The notes beneath the pieces were generated by a model. The model searched no databases and had not been told where the DNA came from. It saw only the letters and a list, made by a program, of their open reading frames with translations. A program made the position numbers and the translations under genes. From Rubrivirga litoralis (lineage in GTDB: Bacteria; Bacteroidota; Rhodothermia; Rhodothermales; Rubricoccaceae): a stretch of DNA of 64,000 nucleotides. The stretch covers positions 1 to 64,000 of the forward strand of contig NZ_JAVRHT010000006.1 of NCBI RefSeq assembly GCF_031846415.1, written 5' to 3'. Within the stretch, counting starts at the first letter, position 1. Each line of letters begins with the position of its first letter. Below, piece after piece: positions 1 to 8,502 of the stretch.

Positions 1-31
1 GGTGGCGTGAGCGGGGCGGGGTGGGCACCTT

Positions 32-76
32 GCTCTTCCCGCTCTTCCCGCTCTTCCCGCTCTTCCCGCTCTTCCC
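32..76. repeat. 9-bp tandem repeat GCTCTTCCC x5
   Basis: Five exact head-to-tail copies of GCTCTTCCC occupy 32-76 and are followed by a degenerating pyrimidine-rich tail to about 88. The array lies in the leader of the RNA methyltransferase gene, about 97 bp before its GTG. It resembles in composition and placement the 7-bp arrays before two other genes in this window (46655-46731 and 47028-47090). Copy number is likely variable between strains; that is inference. Confidence 0.85.
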
Positions 77-172
77 GCTCTCCTCTCCGATTTCCCCGAC
101 GCCTCGCTTGACGCCGGGCGCCCAGGGTTCACCTTAGGGGGTCCCGCTCCCTCCGCAGCCCGCCCCGCGCCC

Positions 173-1162
173 GTGCCGCTCCCCGCCCCCTTCGTCGAAC
201 GCCTCGAGCAGATCGTCCCCGCCGGCCGCTTCGACGCGGTCCTCGCCTCGTTCGAGGCGCCCGTCTCGACGGGCTTCCGCGTCAACACGCTCCTCGTGCC
301 CGAGGACGAGACCGTCGAGGCGCTCCGCGGCGAGAGCGTCCCGGTCGAGGCCGTCGCCGGCGTGCCCGGCGCGTACGCCGTCCCGTCGGAGGGCCGCGCG
401 GCGCTGCTCGCGTCGCGGCCCTACGCCGAGGGCCACGTCTACGTCCAGAACGTGTCGAGCCAGCTGCCGCCCCACGCGCTCGCCGCCCGCGAGGGCGACC
501 GCGTCCTCGACCTGTGCGCGGCGCCGGGCTCGAAGACGGGCCAGCTCTCGGCGCTCGTCGGCGCCGAAGGCGAGGTGACGGCTGTCGAGAAGGTGCGGCC
601 CCGGTTCTACAAGCTGAAGGCCAACGTCTACGCCCAGGGCGCGACGAACGTGCTCCCGTGGATGGGGAACGGGGCCGTCTACTGGCGCCGCGAGCCCGAG
701 GCGTTCGACCGCGTGCTCGTCGACGCGCCGTGCTCGACCGAGGGCCGGTTCCGCACGCACGACCCGGAGACGACGGCGTACTGGAGCCCGCGCAAGGTGA
801 AGGAGATGCGGTCGAAGCAGGTCAAGCTGCTGTGGGCCGGCATCCAGGCGCTCAAGCCCGGCGGCACGCTCGTCTACTCGACGTGCACGTTCTCGCCCGA
901 GGAGAACGAGGGCGTCGTCGCCAAGGCGCTCCGCACGTTCGGCGATGCCATCGAGGTCGTCGACGCCGGCCTGCCGACGACCGGCCCGGTCGCGGCGCAG
1001 GCGGTCCCCGGGCTCACCGAGTGGCGCGGGCGGCCGTTCCCCGAGGCCGCCGCGAACACGCGGCGCGTGCTCCCGAACGGCCTGCTCGAAGGGTTCTTCG
1101 TGGCCCGGATCGCCAAGCACGCCTCGACGGTCGACCAGAACGGGCAGAACGGGCACAGCTAA
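173..1162 (+). CDS. RsmB/RsmF-type RNA (cytosine-5)-methyltransferase
   Basis: This is an S-adenosylmethionine-dependent m5C methyltransferase of the NOL1/NOP2/Sun family, acting on rRNA or tRNA in the cytoplasm. The SAM-binding motif I reads VLDLCAAPGSKT (about residues 110-121). The two catalytic cysteines of the family sit in DAPCS (motif IV, about residue 187) and STCTFSPEEN (motif VI, about residue 237). At 329 residues it matches the catalytic core and lacks the C-terminal PUA-like extension of E. coli RsmF (about 480 residues), so the target base cannot be assigned. The GTG at 173 begins the family's usual N-terminal helix (PFVERLEQIVP). A 9-bp tandem repeat lies upstream. The next gene is convergent. 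Confidence 0.9.
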   Translation: MPLPAPFVERLEQIVPAGRFDAVLASFEAPVSTGFRVNTLLVPEDETVEALRGESVPVEAVAGVPGAYAVPSEGRAALLASRPYAEGHVYVQNVSSQLPPHALAAREGDRVLDLCAAPGSKTGQLSALVGAEGEVTAVEKVRPRFYKLKANVYAQGATNVLPWMGNGAVYWRREPEAFDRVLVDAPCSTEGRFRTHDPETTAYWSPRKVKEMRSKQVKLLWAGIQALKPGGTLVYSTCTFSPEENEGVVAKALRTFGDAIEVVDAGLPTTGPVAAQAVPGLTEWRGRPFPEAAANTRRVLPNGLLEGFFVARIAKHASTVDQNGQNGHS

Positions 1163-1186
1163 GCCGCCCCGCCCGCACGCGCCGCG

Positions 1187-1735
1187 CTACCGTCCGAGCG
1201 GCGCCGCCCCGCCCCGCCCACGATTCCGCACGGGCGGGGCGGGGTCGAGCCGGTCCGCGTCGAGTCCGTCCAGGTCCAGGTTGATCCTATGGCCGATCCG
1301 GTCGGGGCGGGGCGGGGCGGTCTCGGCCGCGAGCGGGTCGTCGGTCGCCGTGACGATGGCTTCGAGGTGCTCGATCCGACGCTGGAGCCGCGCGAGGTCT
1401 TGGGGCGCCCCCGGCGGGAGGGCGCGGGCGTCGAGCGTCTCGTCGAGGAGCGTCCGCAGCCGGGCGTCGGTGGCTTCCTCTCCCATCAGCTCGCGCGTTC
1501 GGCGGTCGACCCACGCCTGGCCGGTGTGCGTCCCGAACACGCTCGCGGCGTGCTTCGTGAGCCCGAAGCCCCAGCCCAGGAGCGGCCAGAAAAACCACAG
1601 GTACCCCGGCGAGGTCAGCAGGTTGACCGTCACGAGCACGGCCATCGTGACGGCGAACTTGGCCAGGTGCGCGTAGAACGCCCGCTCTCTGCGGGCCTGC
1701 CGGCGGGCGTCGGTCTCGGCAAGGTCCGTGGGCAT
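1187..1735 (-). CDS. 2TM-domain membrane protein
   Basis: A 182-residue inner-membrane protein. Two hydrophobic segments at about residues 25-42 (FAVTMAVLVTVNLL) and 46-58 (GYLWFFWPLLGWG) are joined by a short turn with a proline/tyrosine pair, the layout of the 2TM domain family (PF13239). In that family the domain often accompanies histidine kinases or stands alone. The rest is a charged helical tail (about residues 80-140) and a low-complexity C-terminus rich in Pro, Arg and Gly that is encoded by copies of the iterated GC motif. Function is unknown. The stop faces the methyltransferase gene. Confidence 0.7.
   Translation of the reverse strand: MPTDLAETDARRQARRERAFYAHLAKFAVTMAVLVTVNLLTSPGYLWFFWPLLGWGFGLTKHAASVFGTHTGQAWVDRRTRELMGEEATDARLRTLLDETLDARALPPGAPQDLARLQRRIEHLEAIVTATDDPLAAETAPPRPDRIGHRINLDLDGLDADRLDPAPPVRNRGRGGAAPLGR
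1209..1242. terminator. Inverted motif pair, terminator-like hairpin
   Basis: CCGCCCCGCCC at 1209-1219 pairs with GGGCGGGGCGG at 1232-1242 across a 12-nt loop. It lies 47 bp past the stop of the methyltransferase gene, inside the last codons of the convergent 2TM gene. There is no T-run, so intrinsic termination is inferred from position and stem strength only. Confidence 0.45.
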
Positions 1736-1797
1736 AGCGGGGTAGGCGGTGGCCGTGCGCGTACGGCCCGCCCCGCCCCCGAGGTTTCACCCCGCCC

Positions 1798-2742
1798 TCA
1801 CACGGGCGACGTGGCGCCCGGCTCGGGCGGGGCGGCCTGGTAGCCCGGCCCGACGAGCACGCGGAGCGCAGCGGGGACCACCTCGAACGTGATCGGGTCG
1901 TTCGTCCTGAGCTCGCCGTCGACGTTGAACCACATGCCGGGCGTCGAGGTGACGGCCACGCGCTCGACCTGGTCAAACACGATGCCGTCGTCGTCGAGGT
2001 AGTCGCCGGCGGCGGCGCGCGCGAGGAGCCGGGCGACGTCGAGGCCGGTCCCGGACCGGACCAGGACCACGTCGAGGAGCCCGTCCTCGGGGCTCGCGCG
2101 CGGGGCCACGGGACGCCCGCCCCCGGCCGTCCGCCCGTTGGCGACGACGATGTTGAAGGCGTCGACGGTCTCGGCCGGGCCGCCGCCCCAGGTCACGTGC
2201 GTGCGGTAGCCGTCGAGGGCGGGGAGGGCCTTCACGCCGCCGACGAGGTAGGCCAGCGGCCCCCACGTCGCCTTGAGGTCGTCGGTCAGGATCTCGTCGA
2301 CGGCCCCGCTGAACCCGCCGGCGCACGCGTTGACGGCGTACTGCGTCTGACCCTCCCCGTCGGGATGCGACACGCGGATCAGGTCGAGCGTCCGCGTGGG
2401 CGCGTGGCCGAGCGCCTCGACGGCGGCGCCGACCGGCTGTTTCAGCGGGAGCCCGAGCGTCCGCGCAAAGTCGTTGCCGGTGCCCAGCGGGAGCACGCCG
2501 AGGGCGGGGCGGTCCTCGGCCGAGCCGCCGGCCTCCATGAGCCCGTTCGCGACGAGGTGGATCGTCCCGTCGCCGCCGGCGGCGACGACCACGTCGTGCC
2601 CGGTGCGGGCGGCGTCGGCGGCGGCGGCGATCGTGTCGTCGGGGTTCTCGCAGGCCACGAGCTCGACGCCGCGGTACGTCCGCAGCGCGTCGACGTCGGC
2701 TCCGGGCGCGCTGCCGGCGTTCGAGTTGTAGAGGACGAGCAT
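1798..2742 (-). CDS. Diacylglycerol/lipid kinase family protein (YegS/DagK-like)
   Basis: A 314-residue lipid kinase catalytic-domain protein, expected to phosphorylate diacylglycerol or a related lipid at the inner membrane using ATP. The signature GGDGT appears at about residues 58-62 in VVAAGGDGTIHLVANGL, followed by PLGTGNDFAR, the second conserved block of DAGK_cat. The C-terminal half has the YegS-type beta-sandwich with EDGLLDVVLV and WFNVDGE. I chose the ATG at 2742 because MLVLYNSNAG is the canonical start of the fold (usual form: NP.aG); the frame stays open upstream without family similarity. The neighbour at 2867 is divergent, so the promoter must lie in 2743-2866, which carries several iterated-motif copies. 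Confidence 0.88.
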   Translation of the reverse strand: MLVLYNSNAGSAPGADVDALRTYRGVELVACENPDDTIAAAADAARTGHDVVVAAGGDGTIHLVANGLMEAGGSAEDRPALGVLPLGTGNDFARTLGLPLKQPVGAAVEALGHAPTRTLDLIRVSHPDGEGQTQYAVNACAGGFSGAVDEILTDDLKATWGPLAYLVGGVKALPALDGYRTHVTWGGGPAETVDAFNIVVANGRTAGGGRPVAPRASPEDGLLDVVLVRSGTGLDVARLLARAAAGDYLDDDGIVFDQVERVAVTSTPGMWFNVDGELRTNDPITFEVVPAALRVLVGPGYQAAPPEPGATSPV

Positions 2743-2866
2743 GGGGCGGGGTGGGGTGAAGCGGGTGAACGTCGCGGGCGCTCCGAGGTGCCGGCGCCCC
2801 GCCACCCCGCTCCGGGGGCGGGGCGGGTGACGGCCCTCTGGCACCGCCCCGCCCGACGTTGCGGGC

Positions 2867-3595
2867 ATGACCCGCCGCTCCGCCGCCCCGCTCCAGACTG
2901 CGTCTCCCGAAGCCGCCTCACCCGCGCCCGGCCGCTTTTTTCTGTGCTCGTACTGGCCGCTCGTCAAGACGCTCGGCGGGCGCCGGGCCGTCGAGGCGTA
3001 CGGGCTCCCGCCGTACGCGAACGGGATGAGCCGCCGCGAGCCCGACTTCGAGCACGCCCGCCCCGCCCTCACGTCGTCGAGCCGCGGCCGCGGGTTCGTC
3101 CCGCGCCTGTCCGTCGGCGACGCCGTCGTGTTCACGACGACGAAGGGGCGGTGGGGCGGGGGCGCCGGCGCGCACTGGCGGCTCGTCGCCGTGCTCGAGG
3201 TGACCGACCGCTTCGGGACGCACGCCGAGGCCGCCGCGTGGTACCAGGCCGCCGGCCTCCGCCCGCCCGGCAACCTCGTCGTCGACGGGAACCCGCCGCT
3301 GCCCGCCCCGCTCACGCTCCACCACGGCCGCGTCCACGACGGAGGGTGGGACGCCGTGTGCCGCGAGCGCGCGGCGGCGTGCGGCGTCGTCCTCGCCTGC
3401 CGGACCCGGCTCCTCGGCCTCTACGACCCGCCCGCCGTTACGCAGGACGACTGGCTCGCCGTGTTCGGCGGCGTGCCCAACACGCGGACGCCGCCCCAGA
3501 TTTCCGAAGCCCAGTTCGACCGGCTCCTCGCGCTTACCGACGCGCGGCGGGCGGCGCCGGCTCGGCCGCCCCGCCCGGCGCGTCGGGCGGCGTAG
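2867..3595 (+). CDS. Hypothetical protein
   Basis: I do not recognise this 242-residue protein. It has no signal peptide or membrane segment. The central part (about residues 25-170) looks folded: an FFLCSYWP strand near residue 25, a conserved-looking VGDAVVFTTTKGRWGGG stretch near residue 85, then a tryptophan/tyrosine-rich segment (AAAWYQAAG). Alternation of short strands around a Gly-rich turn vaguely recalls PUA-like or nucleotide-modification-associated domains, but this is a guess. The C-terminus is Ala/Pro/Arg-rich and encoded by iterated-motif copies. Coding potential is supported by consistent GC3 bias. Confidence 0.6.
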   Translation: MTRRSAAPLQTASPEAASPAPGRFFLCSYWPLVKTLGGRRAVEAYGLPPYANGMSRREPDFEHARPALTSSSRGRGFVPRLSVGDAVVFTTTKGRWGGGAGAHWRLVAVLEVTDRFGTHAEAAAWYQAAGLRPPGNLVVDGNPPLPAPLTLHHGRVHDGGWDAVCRERAAACGVVLACRTRLLGLYDPPAVTQDDWLAVFGGVPNTRTPPQISEAQFDRLLALTDARRAAPARPPRPARRAA

Positions 3596-3785
3596 CGGGC
3601 CGCTCAACGGGCCGCCCCGCTCCGTCCGCCGGCGGAGTGGCAGGGCGGGGCGGGGGCGCCCAGTCGGCGAACGACGGGCGCGGGGCGACCGGCCACGGGG
3701 ACGGGGTGACGGGCGGGGTGGACGCGGCCATGACGGGCGGGGGGAACGGAGAGGAGGAATCGGGCGGGGCGGCGGGCGCGTCCAT
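3534..3785 (-). CDS. Possible small proline-rich protein (doubtful)
   Basis: An 83-codon open frame rich in Pro and Ala (segments such as MAASTPPVTPSPWPVAPRPSFADW). Its 3' end overlaps the end of the convergent hypothetical gene by about 60 bp. The only support is that it fills an otherwise empty 275-bp gap and has some non-repetitive aromatic content. The iterated GC motif makes Pro/Ala/Arg frames stay open by chance, so this may not be a gene. Confidence 0.25.
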   Translation of the reverse strand: MDAPAAPPDSSSPFPPPVMAASTPPVTPSPWPVAPRPSFADWAPPPRPATPPADGAGRPVERPATPPDAPGGAAEPAPPAARR

Positions 3786-3870
3786 CAGCGGCGGCGCCCG
3801 TCGCGTTTCTGGGACGGCGGGAGAGCCGGCGGGAGCGGCCCGTAGCTTGACTCGCCCGCCTGCACGTCCC

Positions 3871-4590
3871 ATGCCACGCCTCCCCGCCCTCGTGCTCCTC
3901 GCCCTGCTCGCCACCGGCGCCCGCGCCCAGACCGAGACGCTCGCCTACGACGGCGGGTGGACCGAGCGGGCCGCCGGCGAGGCGCTCGTCGCCCTCCCCG
4001 ACGGCTACGACGCCGACCCCGAGGCGCGGTGGCCGCTCCTCCTGTTCCTCCACGGGGCCGGCGAGCGGGGCGACAGCCTCGCCGTCGTCGGCGTCCACGG
4101 GCCGCTCAAGGAGCGGCGGGCGGGGCGGGACCTCCCCTTTGTCGTCGTCGCGCCGCAGGTGCCCGAGGGCCAGCGGTGGACGACCGGCCGCGTGGTCGCG
4201 GCGCTCGACGACGCGCTCGACCGCTACCGCGTCGACGCCGACCGCGTCTACCTCACGGGCTTGTCGATGGGCGGGTACGGGACGTGGGAGGCCATCGAGA
4301 AGGTGCCCGAGCGGTTCGCGGCGGCCGTGCCCGTGTGCGGCGGCGGCAACCGGCTCGGCATCGGGGCCGCCCGCGACGTGCCGGTGTGGGCGTTTCATGG
4401 GGCCATGGACACGGTCGTGCCCATCGGCGCGTCGGTCGAGATGGTCCGCGCGCTCCGTGAGGCGGGCGGGGCGGTCCGGTTCACGGTCTACCCCGACGCC
4501 GGCCACGATGCGTGGACGGAGACCTACGCCAACCCGGCGGTTTACGAGTGGCTGTTGCAGCACCGGATCAGCGACCGGACGGGGCGGTAG
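3871..4590 (+). CDS. Secreted alpha/beta-hydrolase (phospholipase/carboxylesterase type)
   Basis: A 239-residue exported serine esterase. Residues 1-20 form a signal peptide ending ATGARAQ, a typical signal peptidase I site. The oxyanion block LLLFLHGAGERGDS is followed by the nucleophile elbow GLSMGGYG (Ser near residue 132), the acid Asp in HGAMDTVVP and the base His in PDAGHDAW, giving a complete triad. This is the arrangement of the PHB depolymerase/phospholipase-carboxylesterase group, often annotated as a prolyl-oligopeptidase-like esterase. Substrate cannot be read from sequence. It faces the convergent membrane-protein gene with an inverted-motif hairpin between them. Confidence 0.85.
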   Translation: MPRLPALVLLALLATGARAQTETLAYDGGWTERAAGEALVALPDGYDADPEARWPLLLFLHGAGERGDSLAVVGVHGPLKERRAGRDLPFVVVAPQVPEGQRWTTGRVVAALDDALDRYRVDADRVYLTGLSMGGYGTWEAIEKVPERFAAAVPVCGGGNRLGIGAARDVPVWAFHGAMDTVVPIGASVEMVRALREAGGAVRFTVYPDAGHDAWTETYANPAVYEWLLQHRISDRTGR

Positions 4591-4624
4591 GCCGAGCGGA
4601 GCAGGTCAGTGACGCCAGAACAAA

Positions 4625-4654
4625 CCACCCCGCCCACGTTGCGGGGCGGGGCGG
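4625..4654. terminator. Inverted motif pair between convergent genes
   Basis: CCACCCCGCCC (4625-4635) and GGGCGGGGCGG (4644-4654) form a hairpin with an 8-nt loop. It sits between the stop of the esterase (4590) and the stop of the leftward membrane gene (4659), so it could terminate both. No T-run is present. Confidence 0.5.
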
Positions 4655-4658
4655 GCAT

Positions 4659-5209
4659 TTACACCTGGAGCGAGTACCCCGCCATTATCATCGCCAGGAA
4701 CGTGAAGAGCGACGCCGTCACGATAGTGTGAAGCCATTCCTGCTCGGAAACGACGAGCGACGCCGTCGCGAGGGCGAAGGCGAGCATGACCCACGGCGGC
4801 GGCCGCTCCCACGAGCCGTAGTTGAACCCGTAGTCCAGGGCGATGTGGACGAACAGCAGCGTCCAGAGGCCGAAAAATATCGCCGGTTGCCGACGTAGTA
4901 CGCCAGCAGGTCCGGCTCGTTGGCGTCGGCGTCAGGCAGGGCCGCCGCGCACACGAGGACCAGCAGGAGCGGCGTGACGAGGTGGAACGCGAACCGCCAG
5001 AGCGAGCGGAACGTGTCGTAGCCGCCGATCTCAGTGAAGATCCACCAGTAGAGGACGACGAACAGGAACGTGAACGCGACCCACGCAGCCGGCAGCCCGT
5101 GCCACCGCCGCCCCGCCCGGATCGAGCGGTGCACGCTGAACACGAGGTCGGCGAGCCCGAGCCCGACGAGGATGCCGACGAACGGGAAGAGGACGGTGAG
5201 CCGATCCAC
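4659..5209 (-). pseudogene. Multi-pass membrane protein with a -1 frameshift
   Basis: A small integral membrane protein whose reading frame is broken. The first part starts at GTG 5209 (VDRLTVLFPFVGILVG) and runs through three hydrophobic segments (near LFPFVGILVGLGLADLVF, VAFTFLFVVLYWW and LVTPLLLVLVCAA) to YVGNRRYF. Immediately there, at a run of five A on the + strand (4873-4877), the hydrophobic continuation FGLWTLLFVHIALDYGFNYG is found in the -1 frame and ends with MAGYSLQV at a TAA (4659-4661). One base added to the run restores a single protein of about 183 residues. It could be a sequencing error, a true mutation, or slippage on U UUU UUC. I do not recognise a named family. Confidence 0.7.
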
Positions 5210-5463
5210 AAGCAGGAGGGCGGACCCCAGAGGGCGGACTAAGGGGCGGGGCGGCCCGAGGATAGCGCCCGCCCCACCACCCCGCTCGTTGCGCCCGCCC
5301 CGCCCGTAGAGACGCCGCGGTGGAGCGTCTCCGCCCAGGCACGGCGCCGCCAAAGCGGCCGCCCCGCCCCCAGGTCTTCCCCGAGCGCGGCCGCCGAGGA
5401 AACCGCGGGCGGGGCGGGGCGGTGCCCGGAGCCTGCCGCCCCGCCCCGACGCATCCGGCCCCT

Positions 5464-6489
5464 ATGCCCGAAGGCCCCGAAGTCCAGCGCGCCGCCGACC
5501 GCCTCCACGACGCCCTCGCCGGTCGCGAGATCCGCGCCATCGGCGCCCGGACGAAGGCGGCGAAGGCGTGGCTGGAGGAGCACCCCGACGCCTTCGTCGG
5601 CCGCCGCGTCGAGCGCGTGACGGCCCACGGCAAGCACCTCCTGGGCACCGTCGAGGGCGACCTCTTTTTCCACTCGCACTTCCTCATGTGGGGCCGGTGG
5701 CACGTCGTCGCCCCGGACGACCCGGCCGTCGAGACGCGCGACCGCCGCGAGCGCGGGCGGATCGTGACCGACGACGCGGCGGCGCTCCTCTACTCGGCGC
5801 CCCAGTTCGACGTCGGCCGCGGCGACCCGTACGACGTCCTCCCCGCCCTCCCGCGGCTCGGTCCCGACGTGCTCCCCGAGGGCGGGGCGCAGACCGCCGG
5901 GGCGGCCTTCGACGCCGACGAGTTCCTCCGCCGCCTGGCCCTCGACCCCGACCGGACGATCGGCGCCGCGCTCCTCGACCAGACCGTGGCCGCGGGCATC
6001 GGCAACTACCTCCGCGCCGAGATCCTCTACGCGTGCCGCATGGACCCGTGGCGGCTCGTGGGCGAGCTCGACGACGCCGAGCGCGCGTGCCTCGTGCTCG
6101 AGGTGCCCCGTCTGTGCCGGCTGGCCTACGAGCGGGGCGGCCAGACCGTCCCCGACGCCGCTCGCGAGCGGCAGGCGGCTGACCGCGACCTCCGCTACTC
6201 GCCGCACGCCCACGCCTGGAACACGCGGCACTGGGTGTTCCGCCGGACGAACCTCCCGTGCCTGACGTGCGACGACTACGTCCGCCAAAAGCACCAGCTC
6301 ACGCGCGAGTGGACGGACGACGAGACGGGCGAGACGGTCGAGAAAAAGCGGATCATCTACTTTTGCCCGACCTGCCAGGGCACGCGCCTCGCGCTCAAGC
6401 CGCCCCGCCCGCACAAGGACCGCCGGCCGCCGGATTCGGAGTGGGCCGCGCCCGACGAGGAGACCGACCCCGAGGGCATCGATGCCTGA
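5464..6489 (+). CDS. nei: Fpg/Nei-family DNA glycosylase (endonuclease VIII-like)
   Basis: A bifunctional base-excision repair glycosylase/AP lyase for oxidised bases. After removal of Met the protein begins PEGPEVQRA, giving the N-terminal proline nucleophile and the following Glu of the family. The helix-two-turn-helix is seen in TIGAALLDQTVAAGIGNYLRAEILY (about residues 164-188). The C-terminal zinc finger is CLTC ... CPTC with an unusually long insert of about 32 residues (DDETGETVEKKR) between the two Cys pairs. Length 341 is longer than the usual 260-290 because of this insert and a charged tail. Its stop overlaps the start of the DNA ligase gene by 8 bp, so the two form a repair operon. 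Confidence 0.9.
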   Translation: MPEGPEVQRAADRLHDALAGREIRAIGARTKAAKAWLEEHPDAFVGRRVERVTAHGKHLLGTVEGDLFFHSHFLMWGRWHVVAPDDPAVETRDRRERGRIVTDDAAALLYSAPQFDVGRGDPYDVLPALPRLGPDVLPEGGAQTAGAAFDADEFLRRLALDPDRTIGAALLDQTVAAGIGNYLRAEILYACRMDPWRLVGELDDAERACLVLEVPRLCRLAYERGGQTVPDAARERQAADRDLRYSPHAHAWNTRHWVFRRTNLPCLTCDDYVRQKHQLTREWTDDETGETVEKKRIIYFCPTCQGTRLALKPPRPHKDRRPPDSEWAAPDEETDPEGIDA

Positions 6490-8263
6490 CCGCCCCGCCC
6501 CGCCCGCCGCGTTCGGCGCCTTCGCCCAGGCGCTCGGCGACGTCGCCGAGCTCTCCGGCCGCAACGACAAGGCCGACCGGCTCGGCGCGCTCCTCGCCGA
6601 CCTCGACGACGACGACCTCGCGCGCGCCGCGCGGTGGGCCGCCGGCCGCGTGTTCCCGCTGAGCGACCAGCGGACCGTCAGCGTCGGGTTCGCCGCGATC
6701 CGCAAGGCCGTCGCCGCCGCGAGCGGGGCGGACGACGACGCGCTCCAGGCCGCGCTCGTCCGCCTGGGCGACCCGGGCGACGTGGCCGCCGAGGCGCTCG
6801 CCGAGCACGCCGCCCCGCCCGAGCCGCTGACGCTGGGCGGGGCGGAGGCGTTTTTCGAGGGGCTCGCCGGCACCCGCGGGTCGGGCGCCAAGACCGAGGC
6901 CGTGGCCGACGTGCTCGGGCGCGTCGGGCCGGAGGAGGCCCGCTACCTCGTGAAGCTGCTCGCCGGCGACCTCCGCATCGGGATGCTGGAGGGCGGGGTG
7001 GAGAACGCGCTCGCGCGGCTGTACGAGCGCGACCTCGGCGCCGTCAAGCGCGCCAACATGCTCACGGGCGACGTCGGCGAGACGGCGGTCCTCGCGCGGC
7101 ACGACCGGCTGGGCACGGCGGCCCTGCGGCTGTTCCACCCGATCAAGTTCATGCTCGCGACCGCCGCCGAGGAGACCGACGAGCGGACGCTGGCCGAGGA
7201 GGTCGCCCGCCAGATCGCACCGCCCTTCGCTGTCGAGGACAAGTTCGACGGCATCCGCGCGCAGGCCCACGTCGAGCCCGAGGCGCAGGCCGAGGCCGCC
7301 GACGCGCCCGGCGTGGACCGCCCCGCCCTCCACGGCGAGGTCGTGGACGCGGGCGGGGCGGCGGTCCGCGTCGCCCTCTTTTCGCGGACGCTCGACGCCG
7401 TCACGCGCTCGTTCCCCGACCTGACGGCCGCCCTCGCCGCCCTCGCCGCGGACGTGCCGGGCGGCCTCGTCCTGGACGGCGAGGTCGTGCCGCTGGGCGA
7501 GGGCGGCCGGCTCGCGCCGTTCCAGACGTTGCAGAAGCGGCTCGGGCGCAAGCGGGTGCCGCAGGCGCTTCGGGACGAGGCGCCCGTGGGCTACGTGGTC
7601 TACGACGTGCTCGCGTGGGACGGCGAGCCCGTCCTCGATCGGGGCTACCGCGAGCGCCAGGCCCTCCTCGACCGGCTCGGGCTCGGCGCGGGCGGGGCGG
7701 TCCGCCGCTCGGCCGTCCAGACGGTCGAGGACCCGGACACGCTGGACGAGCGGTTCGACGCGGCGCGGGCGCGCGGCAACGAGGGGCTCATGGTGAAGGC
7801 GCTCGACGCGCCGTACGTGCCGGGCCGGCGCGGGCGCGACTGGCTCAAGGTCAAAAAGGCGCTGGCCACGCTCGACGTCGTCGTCACGGCCGTCGAGGTG
7901 GGGAGCGGCGGGCGGCGCCACCTGCTCTCCGACTTCACGTTCGCCGTCCGCCGGAGCGAGAGCGACGGCACGCTCCTCAATGTGGGCAAGGCGTACTCCG
8001 GCCTCACCGACGCCGAACTGGCCGCGCTGACCGAGTGGTTTAAGGCCCACACGCTCGAAACGTTCGCCCACGGCAAGGTGCGGACGGTCGAGCCCGAGGT
8101 CGTGGTCGAGGTCGCGTTCGACAACGTGCAGGTCTCGAAGCGGCATAAGGGCGGCTACGCGCTCCGCTTCCCGCGCATCGTCCGCCTGCGGGACGACAAG
8201 CCGGTCGGGGAGATCGACACGATCGAGACCGTCGCCGCGCTGGCGGGCGGGGCGGGGCGGTGA
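6482..8263 (+). CDS. ATP-dependent DNA ligase
   Basis: A 593-residue ATP-dependent ligase that seals nicks, here coupled to base-excision repair. The N-terminal DNA-binding domain (about residues 10-200) contains YLVKLLAGDLRIGM, typical of the archaeal LigA/bacterial LigB type. The adenylation motif I is EDKFDGIRAQ with the AMP-accepting lysine at about residue 254. Motifs III-V follow as VLDGEVVPLG, NEGLMVKALDAPYVPG and WLKVKK, then an OB-fold domain ending VRLRDDKPVGE. It starts with ATG overlapping the glycosylase stop and is translationally coupled. Two Gly/Ala-rich interruptions and the C-terminal AGGAGR are encoded by iterated-motif copies. Most bacteria also have an NAD-dependent LigA elsewhere. 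Confidence 0.92.
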   Translation: MPDRPAPPAAFGAFAQALGDVAELSGRNDKADRLGALLADLDDDDLARAARWAAGRVFPLSDQRTVSVGFAAIRKAVAAASGADDDALQAALVRLGDPGDVAAEALAEHAAPPEPLTLGGAEAFFEGLAGTRGSGAKTEAVADVLGRVGPEEARYLVKLLAGDLRIGMLEGGVENALARLYERDLGAVKRANMLTGDVGETAVLARHDRLGTAALRLFHPIKFMLATAAEETDERTLAEEVARQIAPPFAVEDKFDGIRAQAHVEPEAQAEAADAPGVDRPALHGEVVDAGGAAVRVALFSRTLDAVTRSFPDLTAALAALAADVPGGLVLDGEVVPLGEGGRLAPFQTLQKRLGRKRVPQALRDEAPVGYVVYDVLAWDGEPVLDRGYRERQALLDRLGLGAGGAVRRSAVQTVEDPDTLDERFDAARARGNEGLMVKALDAPYVPGRRGRDWLKVKKALATLDVVVTAVEVGSGGRRHLLSDFTFAVRRSESDGTLLNVGKAYSGLTDAELAALTEWFKAHTLETFAHGKVRTVEPEVVVEVAFDNVQVSKRHKGGYALRFPRIVRLRDDKPVGEIDTIETVAALAGGAGR

Positions 8264-8430
8264 GTGGGAGCGGCGGTACTATCTCGCCTGCTTCCCCTGG
8301 TTGCGCCCGAAAACGTCGCCTCCGCGGGGGGGACGGCCCCGCCTCCGCCGCCGATGGTGGTGGGGCGGGAGGGCTGGGGAAGGTCCTCCCACTCGTCCCT
8401 CCGCGTCTCGTCTTGTCCGTACCGCCTCGT

Positions 8431-8456
8431 TGAACCGCCCCGGGTTTGCCGGAGTC
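8431..8456 (+). mobile_element. Solo terminal inverted repeat of an IS3-family element
   Basis: TGAACCGCCCCGGGTTTGCC followed by GGAGTC closely matches the left terminal repeat of IS6110-type IS3 elements, which begin TGAACCGCCCCGG and continue with a CCGGAGAC block. No matching right end, no orfA/orfB and no DDE-encoding frame was seen within the next kilobase, where the PL14-like gene lies. I interpret it as a relic or a solo end. The match is from memory of the IS6110 ends. Confidence 0.5.
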
Positions 8457-8502
8457 GAGGAGCGACGGCTTGGGTTCAGCGCCAGGAGCGTCGGTCTCCC
8501 GT

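Noticed and set aside
3283..3315. Extended N-terminus for the lipid kinase up to 3315
   Set aside because: The extra 191 residues overlap the divergent hypothetical gene and lack family similarity; MLVLYNSNAG at 2742 is the typical start.
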